Shown: positions 45,264 through 58,176 of the stretch, in pieces
Numbering within the stretch: position 1 is the first letter of the stretch
How the letters are laid out: each line of letters begins with the position of its first letter
Assembly: GCF_004027225.2 (NCBI RefSeq)
Contig: NC_044301.2
Coordinates: 17,381,255 to 17,445,254, forward strand
Origin: Strigops habroptila
Lineage: Eukaryota > Chordata > Aves > Psittaciformes > Psittacidae
Direction: 5' to 3'
Length of the DNA: 64,000 nt
Notes under the pieces: model-generated
The model's input: the letters and a program-made list of their open reading frames with translations, nothing else
Databases searched by the model: none
Told to the model about the DNA's origin: nothing
Translations under genes and position numbers: made by a program

Positions 45264-45272
45264 TTTTTACAG
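42341..45272 (+). other. CERT1: CERT1 intron 1
   Basis: 2.93 kb, free of recognised ERV or CR1, CpG-rich at its start. It ends with an unusually long T run (about 45232-45260) that passes directly into the acceptor TATTTTTTACAG. Confidence 0.85.
45232..45260 (+). repeat. Long poly-T at the CERT1 exon 2 acceptor
   Basis: About 29 uninterrupted T residues, serving as or extending the polypyrimidine tract, 12 bp before exon 2. Confidence 0.9.
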
Positions 45273-45407
45273 TGGACCAACTACATTCATGGGTGGCAGG
45301 ATCGTTGGGTAGTTCTGAAAAGCAGCACACTTAGTTACTACAAGTCTGAAGATGAAACGGAGTATGGCTGCAGAGGCTCTATCTGTCTGAGCAAGGCTGT
45401 GATCACG
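45273..45407 (+). CDS. CERT1: CERT1 exon 2 (PH domain)
   Basis: 135 bp, 45 codons, phase 0; acceptor TTTTTTACAG, donor ACG|GTAAAG. It encodes residues 33-77, [15 protein letters not shown] to SKAVIT. PH-domain residues known to bind PI4P at the Golgi are present: W33, Y36, R43, Y54, K56, R66 and G67 (G67 is the site of the inactivating LY-A mutation). N49-N50 of the mammalian protein, as recalled, are S-S here. No damage is seen. Confidence 0.96.
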
Positions 45408-47318
45408 GTAAAGAGCTATTTCAGTGTTGCTATCTTTTCATGTTTTGGAGTGTTACATATTTGTAGGCTACTGTCTGGTGAAAGCAAATATGGGTATGGC
45501 AAATTCTGTCAGGTTGCTTAATATTAAGTTAATGATCTTAGTGCAACACTGTGGAGCAGGGCAAGGAGTTAAGAAAAGCTGTTCTCATCTGAGACTGCAG
45601 TAAGCAGCTTTTCATGTCTGTTATCTTAGAGGTTTCTGTGGGTAGGGATACAGTTTGCTTTTGGAGGAGGCAGGGTTTTCCCAGGAGTTAGCCTAAGACC
45701 CTAGACCAACTTCCCAAAGGAGGCAGCATTCATCACAGTCCTTACGCTTTGTACTAGAAAGAGGGTAGTTATTTCTTTGTACTTTCTGAACACGACTCTG
45801 TACAACATTTCCAAAAGATAATGTTCTACTGTGTGTTTCCTCCTGTAAACCGTGGTGCTGTTTTTGCCTAATGCTAAAAGATCCAGTATTATGCTGGTAA
45901 GAATAAAGAGCCTGCATATAAGTGAAATCTCATAAAGATGAATTGACCTTAGAAGAAGAAAAAACCCACCCCCTTTGGTAGCTTAATTATGATACATATT
46001 ATTAATAATGCTTGCCAAAAAGCATGCTGTTGTTTTTCTGTGTTACTGTTAAATAGTCAGTAGAGTTATTTGATGGGGAGGGGGTGGTGGTAGCTGGACT
46101 TGTGTAGCACAACTTCCTAGAGCAGTAGTGTTAAATCTTACTATTTACATTCTTATTCCACCAAATGTTTTGCTTTCAAACTGAATTAGGGATGACAAAC
46201 AAGAAGCTTCATCTTCTTACTAATATTCAGCTTACAAATAGAACTTTTTAAAAACACACTTTAGTTTGGAAAAAGACTATTGATTGCATCAACTGCATGT
46301 CTTTTGGAAAAAAGATTGTGAAGAAAAGGCAGATTTCTACATCTAGATGTCTGATGGGTATTGCAGTCATCTATAAAGTAAAACAATTACCTCATTTCTT
46401 TTAAAGCTCTTCTTAAAACTGCTTAAACTTTTCAAACTTGCTCAAGATTTGACTTATTCAGGAATATATGGTGCACAGCAACAGGATCCAGAAGTGTTCT
46501 GTTTGTAGAGGTACCAGCCTCTGATCAGGACTTCCAAAAAGATGTCTAATTCACTAGTAAGAGGCTTAACCAGGCAGAGACAGGAAGATGGTGGCAAGGA
46601 GTTAGACCAAGGGATGTCTGAAAGTGTGCTTTAGAGCACATCTCAGAAGTTTGAATTCCAGTTGTTGTGGCAAAGAGATTATAGTGATGCTGATACTGCT
46701 TCTGGACTGTTTTGGTACATTGCCCTTTGTAAAGGGAAGTTGGTGAGATGCTTATCTTTTGACTAGGAAGTGTGTAACACTGAAACTTCTTGTAGATAGC
46801 TGCCTTCCTCCCCCCCAATATTTTAGTAGTTCTGTTTTCATTCAGGATTGAGAGTTGTGAGATATTTGACAGTTTAATTGTTTGATTGTAGTTTGAAATG
46901 GCATCTCTGAAACCTGGTAAACTCATGTTGCTTATTTCTAGCTGCAGTTAGTGATTGATGTGTGTTAGAGGTTCAGGAATACTATTGGATAATTTCATGT
47001 GTTTCCAGGATATAGAAATTTACTTCTGAAACTGCCATGTGATTATTTTTATTTCTTATTTTTCAGAAGTTATTCTTTTAGGCCAGAGTTTTAGAATGAA
47101 TGCTTCTGGTTTGATAGTTGTTTGGTAGCAAATTGAATAGTTTTTTTTTGTTGTGGGCTTTTTTTTGTTTTTGTTTGGTGTGGGTTTTTTCTTTTTCTTT
47201 TTTTTTTTTTTTAAAGCCTATGTTTTCAAACATATTCTTAGTAATACTGTTTAAAGCACTTGTAGCATGAAGAATTACATCTTGCAAAATAGATTTTCAA
47301 AAAGTCACCATGACATGA
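45408..47318 (+). other. CERT1: CERT1 intron 2, first part
   Basis: AT-rich intron. The open stretch 46546-46926 (minus) has no recognised product. A T/G-rich tract lies at about 47138-47214. Confidence 0.75.
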
Positions 47319-47884
47319 TGTCCTGGGATCAGCTGTAGCAGTCATTTTTCTCCTTCTTAGTAGCTGGTGCAGTGCTGTGTTTTTGACTTTCAGCCTGGGA
47401 ACAATGCTGATAACACCAATGTTTTCAGTTGTTGCTAAGTAGCGTTTACTCTGACCAAGGTTTTTCTCAGTCTCATGCTCTGCCAGGGAGGAGGGGAAGC
47501 CGGGAGGAAACAGAGACAGGACACCTGACCCAAACTGGCCAAAGGGGTATTCCATACCATGGCACCTCATGCCCAGTATATAAACTGGGGGGAGTTACTC
47601 AGAAGGCCCAGATCACTGCTCAGGTCAGGCTGGGTATCGGTTGGCGGGTGCTGAGCAATTGTATCCTCTCCCCTTGTTATTTCCCTTATCGTTATTATTA
47701 TTGGTGGTAGCAGTAGTGGTTTTGTATTATACCTTAGTTACTGGACTGTTCTTATCTCAACCCGTGGGAGTTACATTCTTCCGATTCTCCTCCCCATCCC
47801 TCTGGGAGCGGGGGGAAGGAAGAAGGGGGGAGTGAGCAAGTGGCTGCATGGTTCTGAGTTACTGGCTGGGCTTAAACCATGACA
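47319..47884 (+). mobile_element. Solo ERVL LTR in CERT1 intron 2
   Basis: TGTCCTGGG to CCATGACA, 566 bp, same sense as CERT1, with a perfect 5-bp duplication CATGA (47314-47318 and 47885-47889). It is the shorter LTR form, as at 32540. Confidence 0.94.
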
Positions 47885-49457
47885 CATGAATAGTGCATTG
47901 GTGTCTTAATGTTACGTTTCATATATTATACAATTTAATACAATTTCAGAACCAGTTGGAGTGGTAGTGTTTAGAAGTGGACCTACTTGGAGGATTAATG
48001 TGGGTGAACTTTGGATTAGCTTTTTCTAGCTACTGCTCTGAATTTTGATCTTGCTAACAGACCTGCTTATGATAATAGAATGATGTCGTTGTGACTTATC
48101 TACTGATATGTTTGATTGTCAGCTGCTAGTTAAGTTGAATGGGAACTGATAGCTTTCAGTTGGTGAAAGCTTTTATTAATAAGCTAAGCTATAAATCCAT
48201 GCCCTGGGTAGAAATACCATAGCAATAAATTTGTAAAAATTGCGAGTTGCACAGGGAAATATTGTTTCCAACCGCCTGAGGTTGGAAAACAATCTGGTTT
48301 TGTATGAAGTAATGAGCATTTAATTAAATCATTTTCTGTAACTTGATCAAGTGCTTCCTTAGCCTTAACTGCTACTGAAAAGATGAATAAACTAAGACAT
48401 AGATGTCATGGTTGCTGAACCCAGGACAACAGAATACAAGCCCTAAGTAGATAGGGGTTTATTTAGGACATGAGGCAATTAGTACCTTTAGGCTTTGGTG
48501 TGTGCCTTAATCAAACAGCTACATCCAGATTGGTGGAAAAATCTAGGCTAAATGGGAGAGAAATCTGATTGGAAGGTCTAGACAGTGCATCCAGAAAACC
48601 CTACAGAGGTAAGTGTGGCCAGGAATGCTTACCCATATGTGAAAGGCCTGAGGTGATTGTATTCTGGAGCGGAAAATGCCAAAGAGCAACAGAAGAGAGA
48701 AAGAGTTGATACCTAGGAGATAATGAGATGGGGCTGGTGTTGGTGAGGCAGTTAGAAGTTGCATTTGTATCCTCTGTACAAATTTATATATTAATCTTAG
48801 TCTTTGCATTATCTGAACCAGCAATGGATGGGTTGATGTTCAAAGTGAAAATGTCAGAATGTTATCCTGTATTTATCAAAGTGTTACAGAGCACTAATAT
48901 CCTTGGCAAGCAAAAAGCAATTATTTGGCTGGGTGGAGAAATGGAAGATTCCTTCCTTTAGTATGTATTGAGGAAATAAGTCACAAGTGGAAAAATAGGT
49001 GTTCAGATCAGCTTAAGTGTGACTGTTAATCATAATGGAATTCTTTCTCATGAACAAGGTGTGTGTGGGTGTGTGTGTGTGTGTGTAAAATCAGCAATGT
49101 GTATTAAATATTTTAGGATTACTTAATATTGCTGAAGAATGCTGGTTTAGTACTTGAATATAATTATATGTTACCACACATTCGAAATTAGTGCTGTAAT
49201 CCAACAGTACTTCTGTCAATTTTTTATCAATTAGAATATCATTCACCCACTTTTTTTAAATAAAAGAATTAAATTTTAACAGTGTTCATGATTTGATGTG
49301 TACTTCAGGGCCATAATTCCTGCCCATTGGTTATATCTGAGCATTTTCATATGGTGGAACATGTCTCACAGATGCTATACCAGCCTTTAATTCCGGTGTT
49401 TACATTTGGTGTTAAAGCTATGATTATATACCCCAGCAAATTCTTCTGTGATAGTTG
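47885..49457 (+). other. CERT1: CERT1 intron 2, second part
   Basis: Unique intronic DNA. A GT microsatellite is at about 49060-49085. No exon recognised. Confidence 0.7.
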
Positions 49458-50011
49458 TGTCATGATTTAAGCACAGCTGTTAACTAAGTATCAAGCAGCT
49501 GCTCACTCACTCCTCCCTCCCCAGTGGGATGGGCAGGAGGCTCAGGAAAAAATGTAAAAAGGTGTGGGGTTGAGATAAGAGTCGAATAATTGAAATAAAA
49601 GTAAAATATAATGATACAATAATATCATAGGAAACAGAAAGGAAAGAATGAACAAGTGATACACAATACAATTGCTTACCACATGCTGACCAATGCCTAG
49701 CCTGTCCCTGAGCAGCGATCGCCCCCTTCTGGGTAACTCCCCCCAGTTTCTGTACTGGGCATGACATGCTGTAGTATGGAATCCCCCTTTGGCTAGTCTG
49801 GGTCAGGTGTCCTGTCTCTGCTCCCTCCCGGCTTCTTGTGCCTCTCACTGGCAGAGCATGAGAAGCTGAACAGCCCTTGATCAGGGTAAGTGCTACTTCA
49901 CACTGATGTTTTAGTTGTTGCTAACAGCATTGTTCTCAAACTGAAGCCAAAACACAGCACTGTACCAGCTACTAGGAAGAAATTTAACTCTATCCCAGCC
50001 AAACCAGGGCA
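49458..50011 (-). mobile_element. Solo ERVL-related LTR (variant, old)
   Basis: TGTCATGATTTAAGC (49458) to AACCAGGGCA (50011) on the minus strand; diverged, end mutated from GGACA. Related to 15151-15770. Confidence 0.82.
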
Positions 50012-50109
50012 ATCCGAATTACTATGATCTTCCTAAGATTGATTTATTGTCGGTGGATACACTTTGCTCATATGTTCCCCACCCCTCCAGGGTTGTAGTG
50101 TTGTTCAAC

Positions 50110-50875
50110 AGTCCTGTTGTTGATGATCTGATCTTGCATGATAACCTTGTCTCTAAACTGGAGAGGCATGGATTTGACAGGTGGACTCCTCTGGATAACG
50201 AATTGGCTGGATGGTAGCACTCAAAGAGCTGTCATCAACAGCTTGATGTCCAAGTGAAGAACAGTGACAAGTAGCGTTTGTTCCTCAGGGGTTGGTATTG
50301 GGACTGGCACTGTTCAACATCTTTGGTGACGTGGACGGCGGGATTGAGTGTGTCCTTAGCAAGTTTGCTGATGACACCAAGCTGTGTGGTGCAGTTGACA
50401 CCCTGGAGGGAAGGGATGCCATCCAAGGGACCTTGACAGGCTTGAGAGGTGGACCTGTGTGAACCTCATGAAGTTCAACAAGGCCAAGTACAGGGTCCTG
50501 CACCTGGATCTGGGCAATCCCTAGCACAACTACAGGCTGGTCAGAGACTGGATTGAGAGCAGCCCTGAGGAGAAGGACTTTGGGTTGTTGGTTGATGAGA
50601 AGTTCAACATGAGCCGGCAGTGTGTGCTCGCAGTCCAGAAAGCCAACTGGATCCTGGGCTGCTGCATCAAAAGGAGTGTGACCAGCAGGTCAAGGGAGGT
50701 GATTCTCCCCCTATGCTCTTGTGAGACCCCCCTGGAGTACTGCATTCGGCTCTGGGGCCCGTAACATAAGAGGACATGGACCTGTTGGAGAGAGTCCAGA
50801 GGAGGGCCATGAAGGTGATCAGAGGGCTGGAGCCCTTCTCTGTGAAGGCAGGCTGAGACAGGACAGACAGAATTG
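50110..50875 (+). mobile_element. CR1 LINE fragment, old
   Basis: Plus-strand CR1 RT end and 3' region with many indels. The RT box keeps FADD (about 50364-50375). The end is cut before the ATTCTATGA tail by the next LTR. Confidence 0.85.
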
Positions 50876-50887
50876 AAGTAAGGCATC

Positions 50888-51464
50888 TGTCATGGCTAAG
50901 TACTACATAGATGCTCATTCACACCCCCTTCCCCAGGCAGGATGGGGAGGAGAATTGAAAGAATATAAAACCAGTGGGTTGAGATAAGAACAGTTTAATA
51001 ATCGAAATAAAGTAAAATATAGTAATACTAGAATACCAACAATAACAATACTGAAGATGATGATAATAGGGAACAACAAAACAAGACATGAAAACTCAGA
51101 AAACACAAGTGATGCGCAATACAATTGCTCACCGCCCACTGACCTATACCCAGCCCAACTAGAGCAGCCATCTGGCCCTTCCAGGAGACTCCCCCCAGTT
51201 TATATACTGGGCATGATGTGCTGTGGTATGGAATACCCCTTTGGCTAGTTTGGGTCAGGTGTCCTGTCTGCTTCCTCCCAGCTTCCTGTGCCCCATCTCA
51301 CTGGCAGAGCATGAGACTGAAAAGTCCTTGATCAGGGCAAGTGCTACTGAGCAGCAACTAATACATTGGTGTGTTATCAGCATTTTTCTCAGACTACAGC
51401 TAAAACGCAGCATTGCACCAGCTACTAGGAAGAAAATTAACTTTATCCTAGTTGAAACCAGGAT
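50888..51464 (-). mobile_element. Solo ERVL-related LTR (variant)
   Basis: TGTCATGGCTAAG (50888) to GAAACCAGGAT (51464) on the minus strand; same variant group as 37087-37603. Confidence 0.85.
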
Positions 51465-54116
51465 GGAATCTTCTGCCATCCCTACCCCAATTTGTGATTT
51501 TGTTTACAAATGTATTTTATAAAATGTTTGAGTTTCTAGGTGATTTTTAATCCTTGGCTCCTGCTCCTGGACTATATGCTGTGTGTGATGCTGGTAGTGG
51601 AGTGAGGTTGTTACTTTCCCAGGTTGTTACAGGTGTATTGCCCTATTGCTCAGCTGTTTTGGGTTTTGTTTTGTTGTTTCATTTTCTTTTGTTGTTGTGT
51701 GTGGGTTTTGGAGTTTGTTCGGGGCTTTGTTTGTTTGGGGGTTTTTGGGGTTCTTTTTTGGGGGTGGGGTGGGTGTGGTTTTGTTTTTTGTGGTTTTCTT
51801 TTTTCTTTTTTTCTTTTTTCTTTTTTTTTTTTTTTTTTGTTGTTGCTCCTGCCCCTTGTATAGTGGCTGCTGCTTAGAGCAAAAGCAGTAGTCTTTCCAG
51901 CTCTGGAGGCTGTACTTTTTCACTGACCAGTAATTGACTATTGAGTTGTTTATTGTTCTGGAGCCTCTGCTTTTAGTCTGTGTTGATATTTTCAAGGCCT
52001 TTATCTCGTGCTTAAATTGTATGTCATAACAAGAGACAGCTGGTACCAAGTTCTAGTTCACTGAGCCAGTTTTCATAACAAGTTGATAATGAGTCTTACA
52101 GATCAGGACTGGGGCCTTGCATAGTTAGCATAAGGCTTATGGCATGTTGTTACTAATGATAGTCCTGCATTTATAGAAATGCTTATATGGTTGTACTGTA
52201 TGAAGTTGCTTATGTTTGGATTCAAAGCAAGCTAATCTTTGATTAGTGTGCTGCTTTCATGGGTATGGCAGGCCTCTGCTCTAGCTGCAGCTCCTCTACT
52301 TTGATAGGATGGGAATTCTCCATTCCCATTGCTGTGAGTCTGAACCCAGAGTGCTGTACTCTGACAGCTCAGTAGTACTGCTGCCAAAGTATGGCTTTGC
52401 TATTAGGGTAGAGTATCCTGTCTGGGTGTTGCCTTATGGTTTTCTTGTGAAATCTGTAGTGGATTATTGTTGTATGTACAGCTTTTGGATCTTTCATGGC
52501 ATATTGCAGTACATAGTATGACATCACAAAAATACAGCTAATCAATACACAAATAGTGATTTTAGGGGTGCAGCATTGTATGTGATTCCTGTTCCTGTAT
52601 TTTGTCTGTCCTGTTAAAACTAAAAAAATGATACATAGGGTTTCTGCATTCTCTAAAGTTGGTATGAAGTTGCCTTGCTTACTGCCTGATTAATAACTTC
52701 TTCCTGTGTATGGTGGGATTCCTAATGAGTTTAACTCGGTGATTTCATATCAAATGGAAGCTGATGTTTTTTTCCAGATAGTTAGAATTCTTATTATTTC
52801 TTTTTTCCCATGGCTAATTTATGATGTTGGTGAATATTGCAAATATTTTGCTCCTAATGGACACCTGAGAAGCATCATTTGCATTTTTCTGCAGGGGACT
52901 CGGATTTCTGGTTTAATTCCCACCAAGGTGACAACATGCATGCTTACTTTTCCAGTATCTCATGTCCTGGAGTCATTAACTGACAGTTAGTATTAAACAC
53001 AAGTTATGACTTTTAATAAAGTTTAGAGTTCTTCAGACTGTGTTCAAACAAGACAGGCCCATTGTTATATCCTCATTTCTCACAGTATGTACCTAAATCT
53101 GTTAATACCCTTTCACTAATCCATGGAGCTTTTACATAGGGTATTCACAGTCAGTAGTAGATCACTTCAGGCAGTGGCTGTATGCACATGCTGTTTTACA
53201 ACTATTTCAGTCCTGCCCTCATTTTTTTTCTACTAACACAGTGCCATTTCAAAGTTTAGCTGATATTTCCAGTGCACATTTGTTGTATTTAAGTTTTGCT
53301 ATTGCAAATAATTTTATTTTTTTTTTCAGTGGGGAGTTGGGAATAGCAGGTCAGAGGTGTGTTTGCATGTAAACCAATATAGCATGACTTCATATTACAT
53401 AGTAATTCCACATTGTTAACAGGAAAATAACTGGGTAAAATATTCATTAACAAATTGTGTAGTATAAGACTATAGGATAGTTAATTCCACACAGAAATTA
53501 ATAAAATTATTTTTATATGATCACTCCTGCATCTGAATGTCTCTACTGGCTGTGCAGATTTACCAGGCTCATTCATGAGAACTGTGGGTTTCAAGTTTAA
53601 AAGTAAAACATACAATATATGCTTGTTCCAGACATAAAAAGGTGATTCTCAGATGAGAGGGTTTCTTTGCAATGGATTAAAGCAAGCTAACTTTAAAGTT
53701 TGCATAGCATGTTAGCAAGCTAATATTAAATTCTGCTTAGTGTGCTTCTGCTTTCATGGGTGCAGTGGGCTTCTAATTCAGCCAAGGTTTGAAAAACGCA
53801 AGATAATTATTAAAAGAAAAGGCAGTATTCGTTACATTTTGAAAGGCAAATATCCTAATGTAAGATCTGAAGTAAAAAATGTGGGTAGTAGCAAAGAATG
53901 TAAAAACGCTTAACAGGCTTTCATATTTTTAAGCCTATTTTCTTGATAAGATTTTTCTATACACGTAAATGACATTATGAGAGAGTTTTTTCTTTTTAAT
54001 ATAGTAATAAACAAATGTTAGAATGATTAGATATCCCATGTTTTGTGACCTAAAAGGATCAATCACTGTTCTGGTTGACGTGAAGTGGTCTCGCTTACTT
54101 GTTTGCAATAATGCTT
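51465..54116 (+). other. CERT1: CERT1 intron 2, third part
   Basis: Unique intronic DNA with a T/G-rich low-complexity tract at about 51655-51845, which produces spurious open frames in several phases. No exon recognised. Confidence 0.7.
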
Positions 54117-54925
54117 TCATGGAATCAACTAGGTTGGAAAAGAACTCTAAGATCATCAAGTCCAACCTTTTACCTCAGGACTGTCAAGTCCACCACTAAA
54201 CCATGTCACTAAGGGCCTCATCTACACGGTCTTTAAACGCTTTCAGGGATGGTGATTCTACCACTGCCTTAGGCATCCTGTTTCAATGCCTGACTACCCT
54301 TTCGGTGAGGAAATTTTTCCTAATATCCAGTCTAAACCTCCCTGGCATGGCTTGAGGCCACTTCCTCAAGTCCTATCACTCTTTACTTGGGAAAAGAGAT
54401 CAGCCACTTCCTTGCTCCATCCTCCTTTCAGGTAGTTGTAGAGAGCGATAAGGTCCCCCCTGAGCATTCTCTTCTCCAGACTAAACAACCCTGGTTCCCT
54501 CAGCTGCTTCTTATCAGACTTGTGCTCCAGGCCCTTCATCAGCTTTGTTGCCCTTCTCTGGACCCACTCCAGCACCTCAATGTTTCTTTTGTAGCGAGGG
54601 GCCTGGAACTGAACGCAGGATTTGTACTGGGCACTGGTGAGGCCACGCTTCAGGGGGACAATTGCTGCCCTGGCCCTGCTGGCCACACTATTTCTGATAC
54701 AGGCCAGGATGCTGCTGGCCGCCTTGGCTGCCTGGGCACAATCTAGCTCATATTCAGCTGGCTGTCAATCAGCATCCCAAGGTCCTTTTCTGCGGAGCAG
54801 CTTTCCAGCCACTCTTCCCCAAGCCTGTAGTGTTGCATGGGGGGTTGTTGTGGCCCAAATGCAGGACCTGGCACTTTGCCTTGTTAAACGTTATGCCACT
54901 GACCACAGCCCATTGATCCCTCTGC
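54117..54925 (-). mobile_element. Older CR1 subfamily fragment
   Basis: Minus-strand CR1 distinct from the young copies (AACTCTAAGATCATCAAGTC near its 3' end). A 106-codon open remnant of the 3' RT region lies at 54366-54686. Confidence 0.85.
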
Positions 54926-56215
54926 AGAGCCGGGCAGGATCAAGGAGCAGATTTTCCTGGAAAGCATGCTAAGGCACATGAAAAACAATGAGGTGGTTGG
55001 TGACAGCCAACATGGCTTCACTAAGGGCAAATCCTGTCTGGCAATTTGGTGGCCTTTGATGATGGGGCTACAGAACTGATGGATGGGGCAAAGCAGTTGA
55101 CATCGTATATCTGGACTTGTGCAAAGCATTTGACACTGTCCCTCATCTAAATTGGAGAGACATCAATTTGATGGATGGACCACTCGGTGGATAAAGAATT
55201 GGCTGGATGGCTGCACACACAGAGTTGTGGTCAATGGCTCAATGTCCAGTTGGAAACCAGTAACAAGTGGTGTCCTTCAGGGATCGATGCTAGGACTGAT
55301 CCTGTTCAACATCTTTGTCAGCGACATGGACAGTGGGATTGATGTGCCCTCAGCAAGTTTGCCGATAACACCAAGCTGTGTGGTTCAGTTGATACTCTGG
55401 AGGGAAGGGGTGCCATCCAGAGAGACCTGGACACGCTTGTGAGGTGGGCCGATGCCAACTTCATGAAATTGAACCAAACCAAGTGCAGTGTCCTACACCT
55501 GGGTTGGGGCAATCCCAGGCACAGCTACAGGTTGGTTGGAGAAAGACTTGGGGGTGTTGGTTGGTGAGAAACTGAACATGAGCCGGCAGTGTGCGCTTGC
55601 AGCCCAGAAAGCCAACCGTATCCTGGGCTGCATCAAAAGAAGTTTGACCAGCAGGTCAAAGGAGGTGATCCTGCCCCTCTACTCTGCTCTTGTGAGACCT
55701 CACTTGGAGTACTGCGTATAGTTCTGGTGTCCTCAACATAAAAAGGACACGGAGCTGTTGGAGGAAGTCCAGAGGAGGGTCATGAGGATGATAAGGGGGC
55801 TGGAGCACCTCCCGTATGAAGACAGGCTGAGAGAGTTGGGGCTGTTCAGCCTGGAGAAGAGAAGGCTGCGTGGAGACCTCATAGCAGCCTTCCAGTAGGG
55901 AAAGGGGCCTATAAGGATGCTGGGGAGAGAGACTTCATTAGGGACTGTAGAGACAGGACAAGGGGTAATGGGTTTAAACTTAAACAGGGGAAGTTTAGGT
56001 TAGATATAAGAAGGAAGTTCTTTACAGTGAGGGTGGTGAGGCACTGGAATGGGTTGCCCAAGGAAGTGGTAAATGCTCCATCCCTGGCATTGTTCAAGGC
56101 CAGGTTGGACAGAGCCTGGGGCGACAGGGTTTAGTGTGACGTGTCCCTGCCCGTGGCAGAGGGGTTGGAACTAGATGATGTTAAGGTCTTTTCCAACCCT
56201 AACTATTCTATGATT
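54926..56215 (+). mobile_element. Young CR1 LINE, 5' truncated
   Basis: Plus-strand CR1 RT and 3' region ending ATTCTATGATTC at about 56215, joined head to head with the older CR1. The RT box reads ADN. On the right it abuts ERVL at exactly the junction seen at 7838. Confidence 0.92.
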
Positions 56216-57570
56216 CATTCAGGCCACAATAGTCTACTGTTAGTCTCCACTCTCCATTAGACTTTCGCACTGGCCATATGGGGCTATTAAAGGGTGAGCA
56301 GGTCCTGCTGATCACTCCTTGGCTTTCCAGTCTGCGGATCAGCTCATGGATGGGAATTGGGGAGTCTTGGTTGGTGCGATATTGCTGCTGGTGCACTTTT
56401 GTGGTAGTAATTGGCACTTGTTCTTTGACCTTTATCAACCCCACAAGAGAAGGATCCTCAGAGAGACCAGGCAAGGTGGACAGCTGCTTAATTTTCTCCA
56501 TCTCCAAGGCAGCTATACTAGCCTTATACTGCTGTGGGACTGATGTCGGAGGCCATCTGATCCACACAGTCCAGTAAACCCGATTGTCCCTCTCCTCCAC
56601 CTGGATGGAGGCAGGGCCCCTCTAATAGTGATCATAAAATTCTCCACTTATGTCTTGTAGAAAGGGGTTAGAATTCCTTATCACAGGAGCTGGAGTAAAA
56701 TCAGCTCTTCCACTCCATCTGGGAAACTGCTCACCAGAGACTGGAGCAGCAACTTTCATGGGAGGATCATCTTTGACCATTGTTTTCCTCTTTAATTCAC
56801 TCACCTGTTCCTCCAGAACTGAGGTAGGTTTTCCATCCCACTTCCTCATGTCTTCTTCCTGATCCTGCAGGTAAAACTATAGGGTCCCCTGTGGTGGGTA
56901 CGTCCTCTATCTTCCCTCTTGAGCACCTTCTGTTAATAGCTGAGTTATGGTTCTGCACATGTCAGGAGCTGGATAGATCGGGTAAATCGTCTTTCAATCG
57001 TTTCATCTCCTGGGACAGTTTTTCCACAGCTGAAATGATGGAAGGGGTGAGATTGTCTTCAAACTCTCGGAGTTGACGAGTCAGTTCATTGACTGTTGGT
57101 GGTGCTACCTCGCTCCAGGTCATTGATACCAATGAGTGGGTTTATGATGATGGGGCACTCCATGTAAGTTTCCGCCACATAGGTAGTGTACATTCGACTT
57201 CATCTGGATCTACGGGTGCATTCCCAGCATCTGGCCTACGATAGATCATCTCTAGAATGGCTGATTCCCTCAGGGACTGGATGCCATTCTTTATCGTGGT
57301 CCACTTGGCTGAGCGACACATAACATCATCCTTGTATGGAAACCTTTCATTCATAGCTGCCAGGAGCCGCCTCCAAAGGCTGAGGGCTCTTTGGCAGTTC
57401 CCCCTTCCCTAGGAAGTGATCCCAGCTGCTTGGCTTCCCTACCTTCCAGTTCGTGACCGTCGGCCCCATTGTCCCAGCATTGGAGCAACCAGGTGACCAT
57501 GTGCTCCCCTGGAAGACGGGTGAAATCTTTTCACATATTCCGCAGCTCAGTTGAGGTTAGGGATCAATAA
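56216..57570 (-). pseudogene. ERVL copy O: RT start, protease remnant and gag
   Basis: Minus-strand ERVL. 56208-56600 joins the first RT residues to a protease whose active-site half is deleted; 56622-56849 is gag C-terminus; 57070-57354 is the gag middle part. It ends at about 57570 without gag N-terminus or LTR. Confidence 0.85.
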
Positions 57571-57666
57571 GTTACTACTTCTTCTTCTGATTCCTTTACT
57601 AATTTCTCTCATTCAGATGTCGCTGAGTCTTCGTCTTCCTTTACTGTGTGAGTTTTCTTTCATTGC

Positions 57667-57748
57667 TGTCCTTGGTTCAGCTGTAGCAGTTATTTTTCTC
57701 CTCCTTAGTAGCTGGTGCAGTGCCGTGTTTTCGACTTTAGTCTGAGAA
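57667..57748 (+). mobile_element. ERVL LTR fragment
   Basis: First 80 bp of the LTR (TGTCCTTGGTTCAGCTG), then the homology stops. Confidence 0.75.
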
Positions 57749-58176
57749 TTTCAGCCCAGGGTTATCAAGTTCCACAGTCCCATCACCCTATGCCTATAAA
57801 ACAGTTTTTAAAATGCCACTTCTAAGGATGTGTTTTACAGCAAGAGTAACAAATTACAGTATTTTAATCTCAGAACCACTCCGTGATTAACTTTGTTTTG
57901 TTTTGTTTTTATTTCTTTTTTTTTTTCCAGTGAACTGCTGATAAGTATCCTTGTTTTGAAACTTAATTTTGTTGTCTTAATGTTACCTCTCTATCAAAAT
58001 TAATGCACAATACCAAGGTATAAATGGACTAATATTTGAATTGAGTCTGAGGGTTTTCATAGAGGACCATTATCAAAACACAGCACTTCAAATTTAAGAG
58101 CATTTACTGCTTATTGCAAAGATTGTCTAATAAAAGGTGAAAATTCCCAATTACACAAAATATTTATATAACCAAT
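57749..58176 (+). other. CERT1: CERT1 intron 2, fourth part
   Basis: Unique intronic DNA. A strong acceptor-like sequence lies at about 57915-57930 with no exon evidence after it. Confidence 0.6.

Noticed and set aside
51554-52049. Several overlapping open frames of phenylalanine/glycine or lysine-rich proteins
   Set aside because: They come from a T/G-rich low-complexity tract and have no codon constraint or splice context.
57895-57960. Perfect polypyrimidine tract and AG in CERT1 intron 2
   Set aside because: The following sequence starts TGAACTGCTGA and shows no homology to CERT1 or a donor at plausible distance.
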